Below are positions 43,758 through 50,747 of a stretch of 64,000 bases of DNA, piece by piece. The notes below the pieces were generated by a model. It was not told the DNA's origin. It did not search any database and worked only from the letters and a program-made list of their open reading frames with translations. How positions within the stretch are numbered: the stretch's first letter is position 1; each line of letters begins with the position of its first letter. Made by a program: the position numbers and the translations under genes. The DNA is from G965197555 sp965197555 (GTDB lineage: Bacteria; Chloroflexota; Dehalococcoidia; Lucifugimonadales; UBA3495): positions 1 through 64,000 of the forward strand of contig OZ240213.1 in the NCBI GenBank assembly GCA_965197555.1. Reading direction: 5' to 3'.

Positions 43758-45424
43758 TTGAACGATACGACCACACGCCAGCGGCCCTCTACGCCAGAGT
43801 CTCCAGCGACAGGCAGGACGTGGACCTGTCCGTTGCCGCCCAGCTCAGGGCGCTCAGGGACTACGCCGAGAAGAACGGCTACCTGGTCGCCCGCGAGTTC
43901 ATCGACGAGGCCGAGAGCGGCCGTATCGCCGACCGGCCGGAGTTCCGCAAGATGATCGACGAGGCTTCTAGGACGATTGCCCCCTTCAAGGAAATCCTCG
44001 TCTGGAAGTTCTCCAGGTTCACCCGCAAGCGCGAGCACGCCGTCGCCTTCAAGTCCATGCTCCGGCGCAAGGGCATCAGGGTTGTGTCCATCACCGAGCA
44101 CGCCGACGACACACCGACGGGCAAGCTCATGGAGGCCATCATCGAGAGCGTGGACGAGTTCTACAGCGAGAATCTCGCTCAGGAGGTCACGAGAGGGATG
44201 CGCGAGGCCGCATCGAGAGGCTTCTGGGTTTCCAGCCATGCCCCCTACGGCTACAACCGGGTCATGGTGCAGGACGGTCCCAAGAAGAGACCCACCCTGG
44301 AGATCAACTCGGATATGTCTCCCATCGTCAAGCGCATGTTCGACATGGCGGAGGCCGGAAACGGGACGCTCGAAATCATCCGCACCCTCAACAAAGAGGG
44401 CATCTCCAGCCCCAGGGGAAAGCTCTGGGCCAGGACCAGCGTCCACAATATCCTCACCAACGAGGCGTACACGGGCACATTGGTCTGGGGCGCGAACGCC
44501 AAGGACAAGGGCGAACCCGTCCGGGTGGAGAAGGCGTTCCCCGCCATCGTCACCAAGGCCCAATTCCAACTCGTTGGCAAGCGCCTGAGCTCCCGCGCAC
44601 CCAAGTTCAGCCACCCCCGCAGAGTCGGAAGCTCCTACCTGCTCAGCGGCCTGGTCAAGTGTGAGGCGTGCAAGATGCCGCTTACCGGCCGGTTCGCCAA
44701 GAGCGGCCAATATTCCTACTACGTCTGTCAGTCGAACATCAATTTCGGCAACGACGCCTGCAACACTCCGACGCTCAACGCCCGCCGATTCGAGGAACTG
44801 GTCGTCGCCAAGATCCGCTCCAACGTCCTCACGAAGGGCAACATCCGGGAACTCGTGAAGGTGGTGGCCGAGGAGATGGACGGCGTGACCCGAGAGCAGC
44901 GCAAGAGTCTTCGGGCCATCGAGGATGAGCTAGAGGACGTGAAGAAGAAACTGGGGCGCATCTGGCACCACATCGAGACGACCGACACCGCTATGGCCGA
45001 CGCCTCGGACCGCATCAGGGAACACCGGGAGCGACAAGAGCGGCTTGAGTACTTCGCTGAGCAGGCTAGGGCGGACCTCACCCAGCGCCGAAAAGTACTG
45101 GACAACGCGAACACGATTGCCGCCTACGCCAAGGACATGAAGGACTTCCTCAATGAGAGCGAGTTGACCGAACGCAGGGCATTCATCAAGTCCTTCGTCA
45201 AGGAGATCATCGTCGTGCCCGGCGACGCTCTTCTCAGATACACCGTCCCCATGCCAGACGACAGCTTGATACCCGGGAGGTCAGCCGAAAGGGTGGCCCT
45301 GAACGGGTCTGTTCTCCCTACTTTACCCGATGGTGGGCCTGGGCGTACCGAATTGAGCCTGTCTCAGAAGGCCATTGTTGTCAGTCTGATCAGATTCTCG
45401 GGTCAGACCAAACAAGAGGGGTGA
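43754..45424 (+). CDS. Large serine recombinase 2, 3' end altered by IS insertion
   Basis: A protein of 556 residues as read, highly similar to recombinase 1 across the resolvase domain (ALYARVSSDRQ), recombinase domain, zinc ribbon and coiled coil. The last residues (from SLSQKAIV) come from the inserted IS at 45353. Without the IS the gene would end GGPGRTELRTFRWDVQI and stop at 47032. That end is the conserved att-like sequence also found at 50.7, 54.8 and 57.5 kb. The start ATG overlaps the RHH stop and has GGAGGAATCG. The altered tail may or may not abolish activity. It is probably responsible for the array downstream. Confidence 0.92.
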   Translation: MIERYDHTPAALYARVSSDRQDVDLSVAAQLRALRDYAEKNGYLVAREFIDEAESGRIADRPEFRKMIDEASRTIAPFKEILVWKFSRFTRKREHAVAFKSMLRRKGIRVVSITEHADDTPTGKLMEAIIESVDEFYSENLAQEVTRGMREAASRGFWVSSHAPYGYNRVMVQDGPKKRPTLEINSDMSPIVKRMFDMAEAGNGTLEIIRTLNKEGISSPRGKLWARTSVHNILTNEAYTGTLVWGANAKDKGEPVRVEKAFPAIVTKAQFQLVGKRLSSRAPKFSHPRRVGSSYLLSGLVKCEACKMPLTGRFAKSGQYSYYVCQSNINFGNDACNTPTLNARRFEELVVAKIRSNVLTKGNIRELVKVVAEEMDGVTREQRKSLRAIEDELEDVKKKLGRIWHHIETTDTAMADASDRIREHRERQERLEYFAEQARADLTQRRKVLDNANTIAAYAKDMKDFLNESELTERRAFIKSFVKEIIVVPGDALLRYTVPMPDDSLIPGRSAERVALNGSVLPTLPDGGPGRTELSLSQKAIVVSLIRFSGQTKQEG

Positions 45425-46999
45425 AGAGATAATTAGCTTCAGTTAATGAAACGTTTTACGGGACGAGGTTAGGGACCGTCAGGTGGAGGGCTGAAGATGG
45501 ACGGAGGAACTCCACACCCTCCAAAGTGTGCGCAAGTTGAAGGCGGTTACTAAGAGGGTCCACTCGGCAGTCACGTTGGAGAGGCCCCGCAACAGGAATC
45601 TCCGTGCACCCTGTTGCTCCTTGATGATTCCGAAGACTGGCTCGACCAGCTGCTTTCTCAACCTCTGAGCTTCTTTGGCAGCCGCGGTGGACATCCAGGC
45701 GCGATGGCGACGTAGCACTTCATCGTGCGGCCCTATGGCGAGGCTTCGCCCGATCTCCTTGGCTTTGGTACAGGCTCTGAGGGCTGGGCATACCTGACAG
45801 ATAGCACCTGCAGCCCGGTACAGTCGCAAAGGGACTCCGTTCACATGTTGTATGCGGACGAACGCGAGCGTTTGCCCCTGGGGACACCTGAAGCTGTCAC
45901 TGTGCTCGTCATAGGTGAATCTGTCCTTGTGATATGGGTCTTTGAGGAACCGTTGGCGTGCCTCAGAGACCACCACCTGCTGACCACGACGGTCGCACTC
46001 CGCTAGGTGGCTGGCGGCGAAGTATCCGGCGTCGGCCAATGTCATCTGCGACTTCGTCCCCGTCGTCTCCTCCGACTGCTCCATCATCGGCGTCAACAGG
46101 GCGTTGTCATTGACTTCATCTACCACATCCACTGCGGTGACCAACATGCCGGATGTACCCTCTTCCGTCTTCGTAGCCGAGACCATCGCCTGGGCATTGT
46201 ATCCAGCCACGATTCCACCATGCCTACCCTTCATCACCCGGGCCTCTGGATCGGTCAGGTTGATGCGACTATGACGTTTCTGACTGGCGAGGTCGGCCAT
46301 CGCCAGCCTTACCTGCTCTCTCAGTACCTTCTTGTCGGCCAATTCCTCAGGCAGGCGGGTAACGGCAGCGTCTTCTCCCGCCTCGTTCTGAGCCTCAAGG
46401 TCGGCTATCACCCCCTCCAGACGCTCCAGCAGCCCCCTCAGTCCCGCAGCATCGTAGCTTCTGTTTACCGAGGCGCTGGAGGATACCTTCGTCCCATCCA
46501 CCGCCTGGACCGCCAAATCCACTAGCTCCATCGCTACCGCCGTGCTTACCGTTCGCTCGAATAGCTTCCTCATGGACCGCCGATGCCCTTTGTAGAACCG
46601 CCACAGGGTATTGTGGTCGGGGTGCTGCCACCCGGTCAGCCACAGGTACGGTATCTGGTCCCGGCAGGCCACTTCCAGCTTCCGGCACGAGCGCACTCCC
46701 GTCATGAACCCGTATAGCCATACGCTCAATAATGCACGGGGATGGTACGCTGGCGCTCCCATCGAGTCACCTTCTATGTCCACCCCAAGCTCTGACCAGT
46801 CCTCCTTGTTCAAGGCGTCTACGATCTCCGCCACAAACCTCGCTGGATGATCCTGAGGCAACAACTCGTCTAGGGACGGCGGCAACAACCACATCTGCTC
46901 TCGGTCCATATCTCGAAGCGGCATCCGATTCGCTCCTGTACCGGTGTTGCACCACAGCTTACACCCAAGCCTTCTCACAGACTTCTGAGACAGGCTCAA
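45353..46999 (-). mobile_element. IS1182-family insertion sequence, copy 1
   Basis: 1647 bases with 18-base perfect terminal inverted repeats (TTGAGCCTGTCTCAGAAG). It carries one transposase gene on the minus strand. It is inserted in the loop of the palindrome of att-like site i. No target duplication is apparent beyond possible AATT. It matches copy 2 in length and transposase sequence. Confidence 0.93.
45479..46924 (-). CDS. IS1182-family transposase, copy 1
   Basis: A protein of 481 residues from the ATG at 46924, which has AGGAGCGAATCGG upstream; the frame is open to the terminal repeat, giving a longer ORF. The N-terminal region (MWLLPPSLDELLPQDHPARF) and the central catalytic part with VDLAVQAVDGTKVSSSAS and TLADAGYFAASHL match the IS1182 DDE transposases. 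A small cysteine motif (CQVCPALRAC) lies before the final EPVFGIIKEQQGARRF block. It appears complete, so the element may be active. Confidence 0.93.
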   Translation of the reverse strand: MPLRDMDREQMWLLPPSLDELLPQDHPARFVAEIVDALNKEDWSELGVDIEGDSMGAPAYHPRALLSVWLYGFMTGVRSCRKLEVACRDQIPYLWLTGWQHPDHNTLWRFYKGHRRSMRKLFERTVSTAVAMELVDLAVQAVDGTKVSSSASVNRSYDAAGLRGLLERLEGVIADLEAQNEAGEDAAVTRLPEELADKKVLREQVRLAMADLASQKRHSRINLTDPEARVMKGRHGGIVAGYNAQAMVSATKTEEGTSGMLVTAVDVVDEVNDNALLTPMMEQSEETTGTKSQMTLADAGYFAASHLAECDRRGQQVVVSEARQRFLKDPYHKDRFTYDEHSDSFRCPQGQTLAFVRIQHVNGVPLRLYRAAGAICQVCPALRACTKAKEIGRSLAIGPHDEVLRRHRAWMSTAAAKEAQRLRKQLVEPVFGIIKEQQGARRFLLRGLSNVTAEWTLLVTAFNLRTLWRVWSSSVHLQPST

Positions 47000-47159
47000 T
47001 TGCGAACTTTTCGGTGGGACGTCCAGATATGAGGAGTCTCGCTCTATGGACCACTAGTCACTCTACACCTTGCTGGAGGCTAAATGCTGATTGAGGAGTA
47101 CTAGCCGACCTACAACTGGACCAAGCCTCACAGTTCTCTATATCGAATACGAAAAGGGA

Positions 47160-47381
47160 CTAACCGGCAAAACGGTGGTGCGGTTTGTGATTAAGAACGC
47201 GGTGTATGAACTCCCCGCGCGACTGTCCTGGTGCTGTAAATGCTCGCCAGACGTCTGGTGGGCAGGCCTCGTAGCACCACTCAACGCCATCTGGGAAGCG
47301 CACTAAAATACACTCTGTTTCAAGATCATATGCCTCGTGGGTGATGCGCTTTGAGTCTACTGGTTGCCACAGAGGAGTCAT
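47160..47381 (-). CDS. KTSC-domain protein, third gene of the SIR2-HerA module
   Basis: A protein of 73 residues covering a whole KTSC domain: a serine at the start (VDSKRITHEAYD), LVRFPDGVEWCYEACPPDVW and GEFIHRVLNHK. The family is named for conserved K, T, S and C residues; function unknown, often linked to lysyl-tRNA synthetase or phage genes. Its ATG overlaps the stop of the HerA gene (ATGA), so it is produced together with it. A KTSC partner is not part of the SIR2-HerA systems that I know. Confidence 0.76.
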   Translation of the reverse strand: MTPLWQPVDSKRITHEAYDLETECILVRFPDGVEWCYEACPPDVWRAFTAPGQSRGEFIHRVLNHKPHHRFAG

Positions 47382-49144
47382 AATGCCTCTGCTTCCTCAT
47401 GATAAATTCCCCGCCATTCTCGAAGTGCAGAGGAGACATCAGGAAGTTCTTTCTGTTCCCGCCAAACTCCCGTGCTGGGGTCCTCGGATTGGGGAGTCGG
47501 GTTTGGTCTATCCATCAGGACACGGGCTGGGAGCGTAACAGCCTCCCCGCTGACGATTGCCTCGCCCGTCCTTAACGAAGGAAGCACAGCACCGAGGCCA
47601 TCGACTGCGTCGGGAAGAGCAGCACGGATCCTTCCTTGATCCGTCGAGTTGGTCAAACGCAACGCAATCAGAGTCCCGCACTGAGACAAGGCCGTGTCTG
47701 GCAACTCTGAAGGGCGTTGGCTAACAAGCATCAGCCCGACTCCGTACTTGCGTCCTTCGCGAGCGATTCTACTCGTTGCGTCACGGGTACCGCCGGAAGC
47801 GTACTCTCCCAAGTAACGGTGCGCCTCCTCAAGGACTAGCAAGATGGGTTGCGGCCGACCAATCCCGGGACCATCAGGCCTCGACCTAAGAGCGACCTCA
47901 AACAGTAGCGTGAGAATGGCCCCTATGGCCACATCCGCCGCGTGGGTCGGCACGCCGCTGAAGTCGAGGACAGAGATTGCCTTGGTGCCTCCGAGCCACT
48001 CGCGCATAGCTCGGATGAGAGGGTCTGACCCCTTGTGAGGTGCGGGTACTCGATGGAGAAACTTCAGCCTTGGATCAAGCAGGCTGAGTCTGAGTTGGCT
48101 TGGGGTGCTCCCATAAGCACCGAATCGTGAACCTTGATGGGGTGGGGTTGACCCCTGACCGTATTGTTTGAACTTCGGTGGTCTCAATGAAGCAGAATTC
48201 CCATGGTCCTCGACCTGAGCCGTCGATTCGACATCCTTGGTTTGATACGTCGCTGTGTTCTCGTATTCGAGCTTGTACCAAACGTCATATATATCGAAGG
48301 GTACCGGGGTATCTGAAGTAATCTCGGCTGAATCCAGTTGGAGCCAATCGCACTTTTCCACGAATTCGCGCCTGGCTTCTGTGACCAATTCAGAGAAGCG
48401 CCGGACTACACCGCCTCCTGCTGCCCCGACGAACACCCGTAGAATCTCATCGGCTGGAAGGGCCCAAAAGGGAACATTAAGCTCCCGGTCTTCGGTTTCG
48501 AGCACTCCGCGGACAGATGCCGATGTCTCCAAGGCTCGAGCGTACTCACCGTGGGGATCTATCACAACAATGTTAGCTCCCTTCCAACCTCCCCGCACTA
48601 GCCCCTGCAGCGTGGAAGCTACCGCACTTGTCTTGCCTGACCCCGTAGCACCTACCACTGCAGAATGCCGAAAGACGAGCGCATCAAGATCCAAGGAGAC
48701 TGATACACCTTCGGATGCTGATAACCGGCCAAGTGGAACGTGTTGTTCGTCCGGCTTAGGGAAAACCGTAAGGAGGTCTTCGGTTGTACTAAAATGAACC
48801 GGGTCGTCGAGCCCGGGATACGTGGCCACACCCCTACGAAAGCGTCGAGTACTTCGATCAACCTCGCCGAGCAATTGTACTTGCAACCACCTGTCCCCAT
48901 TTTGGACGGACTGCGTGGGCTCCTGAATCCCGGAGAGTTCAGAAATGCCCAGGAGATTTACTGCACCCACGAGGTCGACTATTCCTTGAGGAATCCGAAC
49001 AAGCGAGCCGATCTGGCCGACTTGTTGGAGATGTCCTTTATAGATAGGGGCCACCCCAGCCAAGCTCTCATCAAGTTCGACCGTAACAGTCGAACCAAGC
49101 ACGTGCTTAACCTGACCGATGTAGGTGGGGGCTTTCTCAATCAT
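47378..49144 (-). CDS. herA: HerA-type DNA translocase of a SIR2-HerA system
   Basis: A protein of 588 residues. The N-terminal beta-barrel (HAS domain, about residues 1-130) is followed by Walker A VVGATGSGKTSAV near 170, VVIDPHGEYARAL, Walker B PILLVLEEAHRYLGEY near 445 and GLMLVSQRPSELPD, the classical HerA/FtsK-like set. HerA forms hexameric rings. In SIR2-HerA defence the ring joins SIR2 NADases/nucleases and triggers abortive infection. The start overlaps the end of the SIR2 gene by eight bases. An insert of about 100 residues between Walker A and B (residues 265-365) is unusual. Confidence 0.9.
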   Translation of the reverse strand: MIEKAPTYIGQVKHVLGSTVTVELDESLAGVAPIYKGHLQQVGQIGSLVRIPQGIVDLVGAVNLLGISELSGIQEPTQSVQNGDRWLQVQLLGEVDRSTRRFRRGVATYPGLDDPVHFSTTEDLLTVFPKPDEQHVPLGRLSASEGVSVSLDLDALVFRHSAVVGATGSGKTSAVASTLQGLVRGGWKGANIVVIDPHGEYARALETSASVRGVLETEDRELNVPFWALPADEILRVFVGAAGGGVVRRFSELVTEARREFVEKCDWLQLDSAEITSDTPVPFDIYDVWYKLEYENTATYQTKDVESTAQVEDHGNSASLRPPKFKQYGQGSTPPHQGSRFGAYGSTPSQLRLSLLDPRLKFLHRVPAPHKGSDPLIRAMREWLGGTKAISVLDFSGVPTHAADVAIGAILTLLFEVALRSRPDGPGIGRPQPILLVLEEAHRYLGEYASGGTRDATSRIAREGRKYGVGLMLVSQRPSELPDTALSQCGTLIALRLTNSTDQGRIRAALPDAVDGLGAVLPSLRTGEAIVSGEAVTLPARVLMDRPNPTPQSEDPSTGVWREQKELPDVSSALREWRGIYHEEAEAL

Positions 49145-50276
49145 TTAGATTTTCGCCAATCATTCCTGAGGATTCCCCAGAGGTATCAGGCGAACTCAGC
49201 GCGAGATGTGCGGTTAGAGTGCTAAATTCCCCTAAGGTGAACTTTCCGTCTTTCCAGTAATCGGTGGGAGGCGAATCCTCCGCTGCCGGTTTCCAGGGCT
49301 CGAGGATTCCGCCGATTATTGCCTCGTGCGGTGTTACTGCCTGGAGGTTCGGAGTCCGTCGGGCTCGCTCCTTCAATGCCTCCGGGATCGCGGAATAACA
49401 GAAGACAATGGTCTCCGAGCGAGGACGACGGGACGCAGCATCAAAAAACATCTCGTTTAGGTGCTCATCTCCAAATGAATACCCAGAAACAAGGGTAAGA
49501 GTCTCAGGCTGAGCGAGAGCCCGACGAAACCTGTCTTGTAACACCAAGAAGGGCATCCTCCGACTCTCGTCGTACTTGGTGTCGGAAGGGTAGATGGCTG
49601 CGGCGGCACTCGATACAGGCGAACCTAACCGCACGATTTCCCTTTCAGTCGCAGGATCCCAAGCCCAATTCACAGAGCCATGAAGCTTCCATAACCGAAT
49701 AAAAGAACGCAACAACCAGCGCTCAGGCTCGTCTGGAGTCCCTTCTACCAAATCGGTGTGGAATTTCCCTTGAATATTTCCAACAAACCCGTCGAAATAA
49801 GGAAGGCGATTATACTCAAAGGCTGTCTCAATGAGCAGGTCGTAGTTAACAGTGAATACTTCCAAGGGCCAGTGATAGTCTGCACGAGCAGCCCACGACG
49901 CCAGGTTATGAACGGGATCCAAGTTTGCATTTTCAACGGAAAGCTCGGTTACTATCGCCTGGCAAACGATCTTATCCAACCGAGCAGAGGAGTCACGAGT
50001 TAGTCCATCCAACTGGGAGTCACCCTCGAGCAACGCTGCAAAGCGCCTGATTCGGCTGAGAGCCTGCTCCAGATTACGCCCTTCCAGCTGCTGAGAAAGC
50101 TGCTTCCTGTCGTAATGCTCCAGTCGTTTCTTAACTCGCTTTTCTAGCTCCGACACATCGGGAAGCCCACAGGCTCTCGAAGCTCCTGCTCCGAGGAACA
50201 GGCATACGTGTCGGGACCTACTGGCTAGTTTAGAACTCAGTTCGTTGACGAACTGAAGGGGATCGTGTCCTGGCAT
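49137..50276 (-). CDS. SIR2-family effector of a SIR2-HerA system
   Basis: A protein of 379 residues. NAD-binding motifs of SIR2 are clear: HVCLFLGAGASRACGLPDV near residue 25, FTVNYDLLIE near 140, LWKLHGSVNWAW near 190 and LVSGYSFGDEHLNEMFFDAA near 265. SIR2 effectors in defence systems deplete NAD or cut DNA after phage sensing. The ATG at 50276 fits the family N-terminus. It is the first gene of the minus-strand SIR2-HerA-KTSC module between att-like sites i and ii. Confidence 0.9.
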   Translation of the reverse strand: MPGHDPLQFVNELSSKLASRSRHVCLFLGAGASRACGLPDVSELEKRVKKRLEHYDRKQLSQQLEGRNLEQALSRIRRFAALLEGDSQLDGLTRDSSARLDKIVCQAIVTELSVENANLDPVHNLASWAARADYHWPLEVFTVNYDLLIETAFEYNRLPYFDGFVGNIQGKFHTDLVEGTPDEPERWLLRSFIRLWKLHGSVNWAWDPATEREIVRLGSPVSSAAAAIYPSDTKYDESRRMPFLVLQDRFRRALAQPETLTLVSGYSFGDEHLNEMFFDAASRRPRSETIVFCYSAIPEALKERARRTPNLQAVTPHEAIIGGILEPWKPAAEDSPPTDYWKDGKFTLGEFSTLTAHLALSSPDTSGESSGMIGENLND

Positions 50277-50747
50277 CAAGAGTCCTTTTGGTTACGTCTG
50301 CCTTGAAAGAATTGGCTTTACCCAGCCACTTTGAGTCGGCCAAGATTGCACTCGCGCAATGGTGGAAAAACCCGCAAGCATTTCATTGTGCGCGATCAAT
50401 GGACTGGTTGTCTACAACTCCTCAAGAAGAAGCTGCCACGATCTTGGCCGGCTCTCCGTAAGGTCTGGCCATATAGGCCTACAGAAAAGCGGCTAGACTG
50501 ATGGGAGCAACACAGAGTAAGGGAAGAATGATGGTCAAAATAGTCAAAGTGGAGAGACAGAAAACTGTCTCCGGCTGCTTTGGAGACAATCGAGACTGCC
50601 TCACCTTCGTGGCCAGTTATGAATTCAGTACGCCATGGCCGAAAAAAGTGGGCCAAAGTGTACCGTGTTGCGAACTTTCCGGTGGGTCGTCCAGATATGA
50701 CGCTCCCAGATTGGTGGGCCTTCGAAAGCCCGCCAGCTTGAACAGGA
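50277..50747. other. Gap between defence modules 1 and 2
   Basis: This gap contains the promoter side of the SIR2 gene and att-like site ii. An ORF of 111 codons across the site (50501-50836) is not supported by codon use or a ribosome binding site. Nothing else is seen. Confidence 0.4.
50615..50700 (+). repeat. att-like site ii, uninterrupted
   Basis: Core 50651-50700: GGGCCAAAGTGTACCGTG, TTGCGAACTTTCCGGTGG, GTCGTCCAGATATGA. The preceding 36 bases (from AGTTATGAATTCAG) are the same as before site iv. In the frame of the recombinase tail it reads GPKCTVLRTFRWVVQI and then a stop, so even the coding sense is kept. Confidence 0.85.

Larger units (their letters stand above)
45335..47032 (+). 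repeat. att-like site i, interrupted by IS1182 copy 1
   Basis: The left half is 45335-45352 (GGGCCTGGGCGTACCGAA) and the right half 47000-47032 (TTGCGAACTTTTCGGTGG, then GACGTCCAGATATGA). Joined without the IS, it forms the 3' end of recombinase 2, including its stop codon. The centre has the inverted repeat ACCGAA/TTCGGT. It aligns with the sites at 50.7, 54.8 and 57.5 kb, all in the same direction. Confidence 0.82.

Noticed and set aside
45353..46999. Target-site duplication of the IS
   Set aside because: AATT flanks copy 1 if the ends are taken as GAGCC/GGCTC, but copy 2 has TATT and AATT, so no duplication is supported.
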